Position numbers and translations under genes: made by a program. The notes under the pieces are model-generated. The model did no database searches. It was given only the letters and a program-made list of their open reading frames with translations, and was not told where the DNA came from. Positions 18,229 through 26,338 of a stretch of 57,444 bases of DNA are shown here, in pieces. The stretch is from Actinomycetes bacterium (lineage in GTDB: Bacteria > Actinomycetota > Actinomycetes > Nanopelagicales > Nanopelagicaceae). The stretch covers positions 1 to 57,444 of the forward strand of contig JAHEXJ010000005.1 in NCBI GenBank assembly GCA_023252155.1. Direction: 5' to 3'. Position 1 is the stretch's first letter, and each line of letters opens with the position of its first letter.

Positions 18229-18831
18229 TTACTTCTTATTTGCACCCGTTTTCGCGGGTGGAGTTGGCTTAACTGGTGAGGCTGGTTTTACTGGAGCAGC
18301 CGGCTTTGTAAGTTCTGCGGGCTTAACTGGCTTAACCGGGGCAGGACCGATGGCGGCCGCAGCCGTTTTGTATGCAGAGTTCGCCGCAGCCATCGCTGTT
18401 GTTCGCGCGGTGAGTGCGAGACTCTTTTGCGCCGATGTGGTGGCCTTGGCAATTGCTGCAAGGAAGTCAGCATCGGCTTTATCCAGTGCAACCTTGCGAG
18501 TTGCCGCTATCGGTGCCAATTTGGCGAGATAGGCAGTTTGAAGGGTCTGGTATTGGGCCATTGCCGTTTTATATGGTGCTTCGTATTTTGCCAGTGCGGC
18601 TTGCCAATCAGCTTGGTATATCTCCAACGCAATTCTGTAATTGATCGCATTCACTGCGATAGTGACTCGATATTCAATCAAAGCCACTTTATATGCTGCG
18701 AGTTGCGCGGCATAAGCGGTTGGGGATTTTGCATTTGGCGGTGGAGTCGTATCTGCGCTTACTGCACTAATTGAACTCATCGCGAGTCCAGCGGCTAACA
18801 GACCGACACTTATGAACTTATTAGTTCTCAT
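18229..18831 (-). CDS. Secreted Ala-rich coiled-coil protein with KP-rich tail
   Basis: 200 residues: signal peptide (to about residue 26, AVSA), a long Ala/Lys/Tyr helical region with repeated AYKxALxxY-type units likely to form coiled coils, and a C-terminal Pro/Lys tail (APVKPVKPAELTKPAAPVK). AAAGGA lies 7 bases before the ATG. A candidate promoter, TTGAAT-16-TATATC, lies in the 190-base gap upstream. It is clearly paralogous along its whole length to the protein at 29677-30324 (shared YxAQLAAYKxAL, RxVALDxADAxFLAAIA and PVKPxKPAEL blocks). The function is unknown; the tail would suit attachment to or passage through the cell wall. Confidence 0.75.
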   Translation of the reverse strand: MRTNKFISVGLLAAGLAMSSISAVSADTTPPPNAKSPTAYAAQLAAYKVALIEYRVTIAVNAINYRIALEIYQADWQAALAKYEAPYKTAMAQYQTLQTAYLAKLAPIAATRKVALDKADADFLAAIAKATTSAQKSLALTARTTAMAAANSAYKTAAAAIGPAPVKPVKPAELTKPAAPVKPASPVKPTPPAKTGANKK

Positions 18832-19027
18832 TTTAGTGTCCTTTCGTAATTACTCTACTGATCAGGTGCCGCGATATAGCACGCTGAATGTGTGATTCAA
18901 GAGACAAGATACGTAAGTGAGCACCTTAAAAGCAGGGCTAGACCCTAACTTTGCTAGAGACATTCGCAATACCCAGTTGTAGCATCAAATATAACTCTTT
19001 CGCTTTCAATTCCTGTTAGGGGCGATG

Positions 19028-20038
19028 ATGAAACGAAGAACGCTATTTTTCATTTTGACTCTTTCACTCACTGCATTTGCTCCGACTCCCTCGAATGCAG
19101 CATCGGTTCCATCTGCTCCTCAGTACGTTGAAGCAATGGCGGGTGCCACGCAAGTTGCTGTCACTTGGGATGCACCGAGTTCAACCGATGGTGAGACACT
19201 GAATTACACGGCGAGAGTGTGGACGGTTCCGCCTCCGACTAACTCACCTGTATTCGCTTCATGTTCAACAACGGGATTGGGTTGCATTATTGGTGGGTTG
19301 GTTTCTGGAACGGCCTACTACGTTGATGTGATTGCAACTAACAGCGCGGGCGTAAGCGGGCCGAGTGCGATGAAACCCATATCGCCAGGTAACGCCGGCT
19401 CGCCTCCGACAAATGTCACCGCGACGAGTGATAGTTCGGGGCGAGTGACGGTCAAATGGACGCCGCCTACTGCTCTTGGAACAGGTCAATTCGCTTGGTA
19501 CACCGCTGAGGCATTTACTGGATCCGAGATATCCGCCGGTGCGTACGTTTCTTACTGCACGGCCGACCCTGCTTCGGCGACGTCTTGCCTCATTAGTGGT
19601 CTCAAATTAGGGACCACGTATTACGTTCAAGTGCGAACGGTTTCTTCCCTTGGGTCCAGTTATCCATCTGCACCGAGGTACAAAGTGTTTAACGGAAGCG
19701 CATCGAGTGCATCACCGACTCCGAAGCCGAGCACATCAGTATCCTCAAGCACTTTGACGGCGCCGCAGTCTGTGAAAGTAGTTGCACTTTCAAAATCTGT
19801 AAAAGTTTCCTGGAAGGCACCCAAGTCAACTGGTGGTAAGAAGGTTGTCTACTATCGCGCAGGTGTCTACACGAAATCTGGAGTCCTGCTCTCATTCTGC
19901 AGAACACGAGCGACGATCTTCAATTGCACGATTCCAAAACTCAAGCCTAAGGTCACCGTGTACATAGGTGTCGTGGCTTTGTATTCGGGTGCGGAAAGCC
20001 AACGTTCCAAACTTATTGCTGTTGTACCGAAGGCTTAG
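19028..20038 (+). CDS. Secreted protein with three fibronectin type III domains
   Basis: 336 residues: signal peptide (to about residue 25, PSNAAS), then three FN3-like domains at about 28-115, 120-215 and 240-335. Each begins P-x-x-V and contains V-x-W-x-x-P (VTWDAPSS, VKWTPPTA, VSWKAPKS) and a YY or YRAGVY strand. A Ser/Pro linker separates domains 2 and 3. Each domain has a Cys pair around the FxSC/CxxxxxGLGC positions, suggesting disulfides. Two tandem ATGs exist; the second (19028) is 5 nt from AGGGG and is preferred. FN3 arrays in bacteria often mediate extracellular binding; the partner is unknown. Confidence 0.8.
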   Translation: MKRRTLFFILTLSLTAFAPTPSNAASVPSAPQYVEAMAGATQVAVTWDAPSSTDGETLNYTARVWTVPPPTNSPVFASCSTTGLGCIIGGLVSGTAYYVDVIATNSAGVSGPSAMKPISPGNAGSPPTNVTATSDSSGRVTVKWTPPTALGTGQFAWYTAEAFTGSEISAGAYVSYCTADPASATSCLISGLKLGTTYYVQVRTVSSLGSSYPSAPRYKVFNGSASSASPTPKPSTSVSSSTLTAPQSVKVVALSKSVKVSWKAPKSTGGKKVVYYRAGVYTKSGVLLSFCRTRATIFNCTIPKLKPKVTVYIGVVALYSGAESQRSKLIAVVPKA

Positions 20039-20046
20039 GAGCCATG

Positions 20047-20472
20047 ATGAAAGATGCAATTGTTCAGGAGATCTTCTCGATGCTCGATTCCAAGGCTTTA
20101 TCGCCAGTCAAAGGTGGCAAGTCTGATATCGCAGTTGATTGTGAATTGCTAGATGCGAAGATGGGTTCGGGTGAGAAGAAGATCAAGTACGAGGACTCGG
20201 TTTTAGTCAACGAAGGCGAGAAGACCGTCTTTCTTTACGAAAAGACGACCGAGAAGAGCAAAGGTTTCTCATTCGGCGCGAGCGGTGAGTCGTCATTCCA
20301 GTCGGGCAAGACGCTCTTTCGACACGTCAAGGGCACAATGGTTGGGACCAACGGTGCGGTCATTAACTACGACTTTGATCTTGGAGATATCCCCAAATCT
20401 ATAAAAGCGATTGCCGAGAAGAATGGATTCAAGTTCAAGACCGTAATTCGACGGAAAAGCGCCGAGTTCTAG
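20047..20472 (+). CDS. Conserved-looking small cytoplasmic protein, unknown
   Basis: 141 residues with no signal peptide or membrane segment, rich in Lys, Glu and Gly. AGGAG directly after the upstream stop codon is 5 nt from the second of two adjacent ATGs, so I start at 20047. It lies 8 bases downstream of the FN3 gene and could be co-transcribed with it. I do not recognise the family; a central Gly/Ser-rich segment (SFGASGESSFQSGK) separates two predicted strand-rich halves. Confidence 0.65.
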   Translation: MKDAIVQEIFSMLDSKALSPVKGGKSDIAVDCELLDAKMGSGEKKIKYEDSVLVNEGEKTVFLYEKTTEKSKGFSFGASGESSFQSGKTLFRHVKGTMVGTNGAVINYDFDLGDIPKSIKAIAEKNGFKFKTVIRRKSAEF

Positions 20473-20506
20473 TTGTCTGAGGGAGCTGATCCTCTAAAGT
20501 TCCCAT
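20473..20506 (+). promoter_or_regulatory. Promoter of the leaderless hydroxyproline operon
   Basis: -35 TTGTCT (20473-20478), a 16-base spacer, -10 TAAAGT (20495-20500), then 6 nt to the ATG at 20507. No Shine-Dalgarno sequence lies before that ATG, which fits a leaderless message. Confidence 0.65.
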
Positions 20507-21688
20507 ATGAATAGCACCGCTGACGCCGTCGTTATCGGCGCCGGAATAGTTGGTGTGACGACGGCACTTGCCTTAGTTAATGCGGGTTTCAAGGTCGTCG
20601 TTGTGGATCGCGGAAACGTTGCTAACGGCACCACAGGCGCTGGCGAGGGAAACATTCTCGTTTCAGATAAAGAACTCGGACCAGAGTTAGATCTCGCCAA
20701 GCGATCGAGGGACGGATGGTTCGAGCTAGCGTTAGATGTGGGAGATGGTGACGAATCGGGCGGCTTCGAACTCGAAGCAAAAGGTGGAGTTGTCGTGTCG
20801 CGAAGCGAAGACGGAGTCCGCGCTCTTCTGAACTTGGCGCAGCAGCAAGGCAACGTCGGCATAGATACACGAATCGTGTCGACGTCGGAATTACTTGAAC
20901 TGGAACCTAACATTTCAAAAGAGATTCCTGGTGGTGTTTGGTATCCGCAGGATGCACAATGCCAGCCAATGTTGGCAGCAGCGATAATAATGAGGATGTT
21001 CCGTTCTCGCGGGGGCGAATTCCTTTGCGATACCGTCGTAAGGAAAATCAATACTCGGTCGATCGAGAGTGATGGTTGTTTGTCGATTACGGGGATTGAG
21101 ACAGACCGAGGAGATATTTCCACTCCATTGGTCATCAATGCCACTGGAACGTGGGCTGGAGAAATCGCAGAGATGGCTGGCAGCTCGCTACCGATCGCAC
21201 CCCGCCGTGGATTCATCTTGGTTAGTGTTCCCGCACCGCATCTGATCAATCACAAGGTTTATGACGCTGATTACGTGGCAAATGTTGCGAGTGGCGCGGC
21301 AGAACTCCAATCAAGTGCAGTGGTTGAGGGAACTAGTAGCGGTACGATTTTGATTGGAGCCAGCCGCGAAAGAGTCGGGTTCAAATCGGATCTGGATGTT
21401 GCAATTTTGCGCAAACTGGCAGCCCAGGCAATCCAGCTCTTCCCGATACTGGCCAAGGTTCAATTGCTCCGTGCCTACAGTGGTTTTCGTCCCTTTGCGC
21501 CCGATCACCTTCCAGTTATCGGCGAGGATGCCACAGTGAAAGGGTTGTGGCATAACGCGGGCCATGAAGGAGCAGGCATAGGTCTTTCTCCTGCCAGCGC
21601 GCAACTAATAGTCGAGATGGTTACACGTCAGAAGACATTTATGAACCCATCAGCCTTCTCACCAGGGCGGTTCGGTAAATATGAGTGA
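20507..21688 (+). CDS. D-hydroxyproline dehydrogenase, DAO-type FAD subunit
   Basis: 393 residues of the D-amino-acid oxidase (DAO/glycine oxidase) fold. The FAD-binding Rossmann motif GAGIVGVTTALAL is at residues 11-23, with a C-terminal FAD-contacting block GLWHNAGHEGAGIGLSP. The next two genes encode a small 2Fe-2S protein and a second flavoprotein, the usual three-part make-up of bacterial D-hydroxyproline dehydrogenases and opine/HCN-type oxidases, which pass electrons from the substrate to the respiratory chain. With the epimerase and deaminase downstream, the substrate is most likely cis-4-hydroxy-D-proline, giving 1-pyrroline-4-hydroxy-2-carboxylate. It overlaps the 2Fe-2S gene by 8 bases. 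Confidence 0.85.
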   Translation: MNSTADAVVIGAGIVGVTTALALVNAGFKVVVVDRGNVANGTTGAGEGNILVSDKELGPELDLAKRSRDGWFELALDVGDGDESGGFELEAKGGVVVSRSEDGVRALLNLAQQQGNVGIDTRIVSTSELLELEPNISKEIPGGVWYPQDAQCQPMLAAAIIMRMFRSRGGEFLCDTVVRKINTRSIESDGCLSITGIETDRGDISTPLVINATGTWAGEIAEMAGSSLPIAPRRGFILVSVPAPHLINHKVYDADYVANVASGAAELQSSAVVEGTSSGTILIGASRERVGFKSDLDVAILRKLAAQAIQLFPILAKVQLLRAYSGFRPFAPDHLPVIGEDATVKGLWHNAGHEGAGIGLSPASAQLIVEMVTRQKTFMNPSAFSPGRFGKYE

Positions 21689-21947
21689 AAAGGTAATCAC
21701 GTGCACTCTGAATGGGGCGACTCTGACTGCAATTAGCGGCCAATCGGTAGCAGCGGCGATGATTTCTCACGGCGAAAGAATCAATCGAACCACGAGAATT
21801 GAAAATTCTCCCCGTGGAATATTTTGCGGAATCGGTTCATGTTTTGATTGCCTAGTCGTTGTAGACGGCATCGCCAATCAACGTGCGTGTATCACTGAGG
21901 TGCGCGAGGGCATGACAATCCAGACTCAAAACGGAGCGGGAACGTGA
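21681..21947 (+). CDS. D-hydroxyproline dehydrogenase, 2Fe-2S subunit
   Basis: 88 residues with a plant-type ferredoxin Cys pattern: FCGIGSCFDCLVVVDG followed by ACITEV (C-x4-C-x2-C, then a fourth Cys after a further loop). Small proteins of this kind (SoxA/HcnA-like) form the electron-transfer subunit between the two flavoprotein subunits of D-hydroxyproline dehydrogenase. The start overlaps the upstream gene by 8 bases and the end overlaps the next gene (GTGA), so the three subunits are translationally coupled. Confidence 0.87.
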   Translation: MSEKVITCTLNGATLTAISGQSVAAAMISHGERINRTTRIENSPRGIFCGIGSCFDCLVVVDGIANQRACITEVREGMTIQTQNGAGT

Positions 21948-23374
21948 CGCATTCTGAAGTGATTGTCGTTGGCGCAGGTCCCGCCGGACTCAGTGCCGCG
22001 ATAAACGCCGCGAATTGCGGGTGTGAAGTTCTGCTAATCGACAATGGAAATCGGCTGGGCGGGCAGTATTGGCGTCATATGGCTAAAGAGCGCGACTTAC
22101 TCAACTACTCGTTGCATTACGACTTTGGAAGGGGCGTTAGTTTGCGAGATTCCGTCTTAAATCATAAAAAGATCACCGTGAAGACGCAGACCCAGATTTG
22201 GAGCGCCGCTGCTAATGATGAAGGAGTTGTTTTACATGCCCTTGCACCAGGAAATTCGAGCGAGATACCAAGAGAGATAGTTTTCGAAACTCAGCATTTG
22301 ATCCTTGCTACGGGAGCCTATGATCGCGCACTTCCCTTTCCTGGCTGGGACATTCCAGGCGTTATGACACCAGGTGCGGCACAGTCATTGCTCAAAGGGC
22401 ACGGTGTCGTCGCGGGTAAGAAAATGGTGATTGCTGGATCGGGCCCCTTCCTTCTGCCCGTCGCCAGTTCATTGGCCGAGCAAGGTGTGGAAATTGTTGG
22501 GCTCTTCGAAGCACATTCGCCAAGGCGATGGCTAAGGCGAGTGTTTGTCTTGCTTTCCAACTTGGGAAAGCTAACCGAGGGAATTCATTATGGGCGGATA
22601 TTGAAACGCCGTGCGGTGCGAATGAAATTTGGGTTTGCTGTTATCCAAGCGCACGCAGGTGATGACGGGATCCTTACCGCAGTCATAGTCGCACGAATAC
22701 GACCCGATTTCACAGTCGTCGTCGGAAGCGAGAGGAAGATTGAATGTGATGCAGCGGCAATTGGTTGGGGTTTCACCCCGGATACATCGTTAGCCGGCGC
22801 GCTGGGCCTTCCTCAGAAAGTCGATGTGGACGGCGCGGTGGTCGTGAGTGTTGATGAAAGACAAGTGGCTCAATCTAATTCTGAAATGTCGGTACACGCG
22901 GCCGGTGAAATTACAGGAGTCGGAGGCGCGGTCCTTTCGCTACATGAAGGCGCTATCGCTGGACTTTCCTGCGCCCTGCTCTTAGGGAAAATAACGGATA
23001 GTCAATATCAGAACACCACTAAGGAACTTTACGCGTCACGATTGCATGCCGAGAAATTCGCACGGGCATTGAAAGATGTCTATGTCATCCCTGATGGCTG
23101 GCGGACCTGGGTGACTCCCTCGACTTTAATCTGTCGGTGCGAAGAAGTAAGTTGCGGCCAAGTTGATACGGCGGTTAGAGAATTGGGAGCGCGCAATTCT
23201 CGTGATGTCAAACTATTCTCACGTGTTGGAATGGGAATGTGCCAAGGACGAGTCTGCGGTCGCAATATGGCCGATTACCTTGGTAGCGATGATGGTGACC
23301 GGATCCGCAATGCACGTCGACCGATCATCGCACCGATAACCCTTGGAGAACTCGCGCAAGACCCTTTATTGTGA
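21944..23374 (+). CDS. D-hydroxyproline dehydrogenase, large FAD/NAD(P)-type subunit
   Basis: 476 residues. An FAD-binding GAGPAGLSAAINAA motif near the N-terminus and a second dinucleotide motif (VIAGSGPFLLPVASSLA) mark a pyridine-nucleotide-disulfide-like oxidoreductase. The C-terminal part has a BFD-like 2Fe-2S site, CRCEEVSCGQ then GMGMCQGRVCG. This is the alpha-subunit architecture of opine oxidase, HcnB and D-hydroxyproline dehydrogenase. The GTG start overlaps the 2Fe-2S gene stop. It should complete the three-subunit membrane-associated dehydrogenase with the two upstream products. Confidence 0.86.
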   Translation: MTHSEVIVVGAGPAGLSAAINAANCGCEVLLIDNGNRLGGQYWRHMAKERDLLNYSLHYDFGRGVSLRDSVLNHKKITVKTQTQIWSAAANDEGVVLHALAPGNSSEIPREIVFETQHLILATGAYDRALPFPGWDIPGVMTPGAAQSLLKGHGVVAGKKMVIAGSGPFLLPVASSLAEQGVEIVGLFEAHSPRRWLRRVFVLLSNLGKLTEGIHYGRILKRRAVRMKFGFAVIQAHAGDDGILTAVIVARIRPDFTVVVGSERKIECDAAAIGWGFTPDTSLAGALGLPQKVDVDGAVVVSVDERQVAQSNSEMSVHAAGEITGVGGAVLSLHEGAIAGLSCALLLGKITDSQYQNTTKELYASRLHAEKFARALKDVYVIPDGWRTWVTPSTLICRCEEVSCGQVDTAVRELGARNSRDVKLFSRVGMGMCQGRVCGRNMADYLGSDDGDRIRNARRPIIAPITLGELAQDPLL

Positions 23375-23378
23375 GCGC

Positions 23379-24296
23379 ATGACATCGACGAATGCAACCG
23401 AGAACAAGCCCTGGCACGGTGTAATTACTGCGACCGCAACGCCTTTTAACGCTGCTCTGGAAATCGATTTTGATAAATATGCCGATCACGTCAAGTGGCT
23501 TGCCGAAAACGGAACTCACGGTGTGGTTCCTAATGGCTCACTTGGCGAGTATCAGGTTTTGACTCCGGAGGAGCGCGGGCAGATGGTGGCAGCGGCGATT
23601 GCTGCAGCACCGAAGGGATTCTCTGTCATTCCCGGAGTTGGCGCATACGGTGCGGCCGAATCTCGAAGATGGACCGAACATGCTGCATCCCTCGGTGCCG
23701 CCGCGGTTATGTTGCTTCCGCCAAATGCTTATCGAGCCAACGATGATGAGGTGGTGGCTCATTTTAAGGAAGTCTCTAAGGTCGGCATTCCTATCATCGC
23801 CTACAACAATCCATTCGATACGAGAGTTGATCTGACTCCGCAACTTCTCGGACGCATCGCCGATGAAGCCGAAAATGTAGTTGCGGTCAAGGAGTTCTCT
23901 GGCGACGTAAAGCGAGTTTGGCAGATACATGAATTAGCACCGCGCTTGGATGTACTTGTCGGCGCAGATGACGTTCTTTTAGAGCTTTCAACTGGTGGTA
24001 TTAAGGGTTGGATTGCAGGATTTCCCAATTCACTACCTAAAGAATCGGTGCATCTGTATGAGCTGGTGACGAGCGGTCGATACGCGGAAGCGGCGCCAAT
24101 TTACGCAGCCGTTCACAATGTCTTCAATTGGGATTCAAGGAAAGAATTTGTTCAAGCGATCAAACTTTCTATGGATTTGGTGGGACGCTACGGCGGCCCC
24201 ACTCGACTTCCGCGACTGCCACTTCCCGCCGCAGATGAAGCCAAGTGCCGCAAGGATGTTGAGAAGGCTCTGGCGTTCTTTAGGAACAGCAAGTAG
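23379..24296 (+). CDS. DHDPS-family deaminase (likely pyrroline-4-hydroxy-2-carboxylate deaminase)
   Basis: 305 residues of the dihydrodipicolinate synthase/N-acetylneuraminate lyase TIM-barrel family. Schiff-base Lys171 is in VVAVKEFSGD, Tyr142 in AYNNP, and a GSLGEYQVLTPEER motif replaces the usual GTTGE. In hydroxyproline clusters this family member deaminates 1-pyrroline-4-hydroxy-2-carboxylate to alpha-ketoglutarate semialdehyde, and that is the expected job here. The frame is open from 23343 and overlaps the previous gene, but similarity begins at the ATG at 23379, five bases after the upstream stop. It directly abuts the epimerase gene. Confidence 0.83.
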   Translation: MTSTNATENKPWHGVITATATPFNAALEIDFDKYADHVKWLAENGTHGVVPNGSLGEYQVLTPEERGQMVAAAIAAAPKGFSVIPGVGAYGAAESRRWTEHAASLGAAAVMLLPPNAYRANDDEVVAHFKEVSKVGIPIIAYNNPFDTRVDLTPQLLGRIADEAENVVAVKEFSGDVKRVWQIHELAPRLDVLVGADDVLLELSTGGIKGWIAGFPNSLPKESVHLYELVTSGRYAEAAPIYAAVHNVFNWDSRKEFVQAIKLSMDLVGRYGGPTRLPRLPLPAADEAKCRKDVEKALAFFRNSK

Positions 24297-25301
24297 ATGG
24301 GCGAACTCCGCTCGGTTACAACAGTTGAGTCGCATACCGAGGGAATGCCGACTCGAGTCGTCACATCTGGAATAGGTGTCATTCCAGGCGAGACGATGTT
24401 TGAAAAGCGTGCGTATTTTATGGAGCACATGGATCACCTTCGCCAATGGTTGATGTTCGAACCTCGCGGTCATAGTGCGATGAGCGGTGCAATTTTGCAG
24501 CCATCTACCCGTCCTGATGCTGATGTCGGAGTGGTTTACATCGAAGTGTCGGGTTGTTTGCCCATGTGCGGTCACGGCACAATCGGCGTGGCAACAGTCC
24601 TCGTTGAAAAGGGCTTAGTAAAAGTTGTCGAACCGGTTACTACCGTTCGCCTAGATACTCCTGCTGGTTTGGTCATCGTCGATGTCGCAGTCAAGGATGG
24701 TAAAGCCAAGAAGGTGACTCTGACCAATGTGCCATCTTTTTGCTACGCGCTGGATCAAGAGGTGGAAGTCGACGGCTTCGGGTCAGTGAAATATGACATG
24801 GCCTACGGAGGGAACTTTTACGCAATCGTTCCGATCGAAAGGGTTGGCCTTGAGTTTCGCCGCGAGAACGGTGCAAAGTTATTGGCAGCAGGTTTGGCGA
24901 TCTCAAATGCGATCAACGAACAAAATCGCCCCATACATCCTGAAAATCCGGAGATTGCAGTCTGTCACCACGTAGATTTCATCTCGCCAGGGGAGAGAGG
25001 ACCACTGCACTGGAAGAATGCGATGGCGATTCATCCTGGTTGGTTCGATCGCTCACCCTGTGGCACTGGCACCAGTGCGCGATTGGCCCAGATGGTCGCG
25101 CGTGGCCAATTCAAGGATGACGATGTCTTGCTTAATGAATCGTGGATTGGCTCGCATTTCGAAGGGCGCGTAAAAGAGCACACCCAAGTGGGCGACTTTG
25201 ACGCGATCGTGCCTACTGTCACCGGTCGCGCTTGGGTAATGGGCGAGGCCGTTTGGACTTTGGAAACAGATGATCCATTTCCAAATGGATTTTTAGTCTA
25301 G
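24297..25301 (+). CDS. 4-hydroxyproline epimerase (proline racemase family)
   Basis: 334 residues of the proline racemase superfamily. Both catalytic Cys are present: Cys91 in PMCGHGTIG and Cys255 in SPCGTGTSA. Two Cys indicates racemase/epimerase rather than trans-3-hydroxyproline dehydratase, which has Thr at the second site. Position in a gene set for D-hydroxyproline oxidation makes trans-4-hydroxy-L-proline to cis-4-hydroxy-D-proline the probable reaction. The ATG immediately follows the stop codon of the deaminase gene. Proline racemase proper is the main alternative. Confidence 0.88.
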   Translation: MGELRSVTTVESHTEGMPTRVVTSGIGVIPGETMFEKRAYFMEHMDHLRQWLMFEPRGHSAMSGAILQPSTRPDADVGVVYIEVSGCLPMCGHGTIGVATVLVEKGLVKVVEPVTTVRLDTPAGLVIVDVAVKDGKAKKVTLTNVPSFCYALDQEVEVDGFGSVKYDMAYGGNFYAIVPIERVGLEFRRENGAKLLAAGLAISNAINEQNRPIHPENPEIAVCHHVDFISPGERGPLHWKNAMAIHPGWFDRSPCGTGTSARLAQMVARGQFKDDDVLLNESWIGSHFEGRVKEHTQVGDFDAIVPTVTGRAWVMGEAVWTLETDDPFPNGFLV

Positions 25302-25314
25302 TTCGAGGAGCAAA

Positions 25315-26316
25315 GTGAAATCGTTAGTAGCACATGGAGATGGCCGTCTAAGTCTCGAAGAATGCGCAGAAGTCGATTTACTGCCCAACGAGATACTGGT
25401 GGCGCCAATTGCCACCGGTGTTTGTGGTACCGATCTTGAGATTATCGACGGCAAAATTGATCCCGCTTTCGTAAAATACCCCATAGTGCTTGGCCATGAG
25501 TGGTGCGGACGCGTTGTCCAGGTGGGTTCCGCCGTTGGCTTGTTCGATTTGGGTGCAAGGGTTGTCACCGAAGGAATCATTCCTTGCGGAATTTGCGTCG
25601 AATGCGCGGCCGGGTACACAAATCGCTGTACCACGTACGACGAATTGGGATTTACCAGAGCTGGCGCCGCCGCCGAAGGCGTAGTTGTTAACGCTAAATT
25701 TGTGCATCTGATCGCCGACGGAGTCACGACCGAATCGGCAGTTCTAGTCGAGCCAACTGCGGTAGTTACTCAGGGCTTATTGAAAGTTCAACCCGCCAGA
25801 GGTGCAAAGGTTCTTGTCATTGGAGACGGAACAATTGGACTCATTGCCGCGCGAGTTGTGCACGCCTGGAATCCATCGTTGGTGCACATGCTGGGCCTCA
25901 AAGACGGCCAAGCTGCGCTGGCAAAAGAGGCAGGGGTCGATCTTTTTATGACCACATCACCTATAGATAAATACGATCTGATAATCGACGCCTCTGGCGC
26001 GAGTTCACGAATTTCTGAGGCAGTTCGACAACTAGTCCGGGGCGGATCGCTACTTCTTCTCGGATTCACTGGCCCTGAAGTAAATACGTCGATATCGGTT
26101 GACGACCTTGTCAACCGTGATCTTACGATTGCGGCATCTTTCGGCTATTCAAGAAAGGCCTGGGAGATGACAGTTGGTTTCTTGAATTCTGGAAAGTTGG
26201 ATCTTACTTTTCTCGTCACTCACCGTTTTCGACTTGAAGAATTTCAGGAGGCAATTGATGCCTTGCGCGGAGCGCCTTCGCCGCGTGGCAAAATCATTTT
26301 TGAAATTGGAAAATGA
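25315..26316 (+). CDS. Zinc-dependent alcohol dehydrogenase (sorbitol/threonine DH-like)
   Basis: 333 residues of the medium-chain dehydrogenase family. Catalytic-zinc residues appear in VCGTDLE and GHEWCGRV; structural-zinc Cys lie in CGICVECAAGYTNRC (C-x2-C-x2-C-x7-C). The NAD(P) Rossmann motif is VLVIGDGTIGLIAARV. GAGGAG is 4 nt before the GTG start. It is the last gene of the hydroxyproline operon, 13 bases after the epimerase. No step of the standard 4-hydroxyproline route needs an alcohol dehydrogenase, so it may serve a side branch, a related substrate, or reduction of the semialdehyde intermediate. Confidence 0.83.
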   Translation: MKSLVAHGDGRLSLEECAEVDLLPNEILVAPIATGVCGTDLEIIDGKIDPAFVKYPIVLGHEWCGRVVQVGSAVGLFDLGARVVTEGIIPCGICVECAAGYTNRCTTYDELGFTRAGAAAEGVVVNAKFVHLIADGVTTESAVLVEPTAVVTQGLLKVQPARGAKVLVIGDGTIGLIAARVVHAWNPSLVHMLGLKDGQAALAKEAGVDLFMTTSPIDKYDLIIDASGASSRISEAVRQLVRGGSLLLLGFTGPEVNTSISVDDLVNRDLTIAASFGYSRKAWEMTVGFLNSGKLDLTFLVTHRFRLEEFQEAIDALRGAPSPRGKIIFEIGK

Positions 26317-26338
26317 TGGGAATTCCATCTTCAATTTC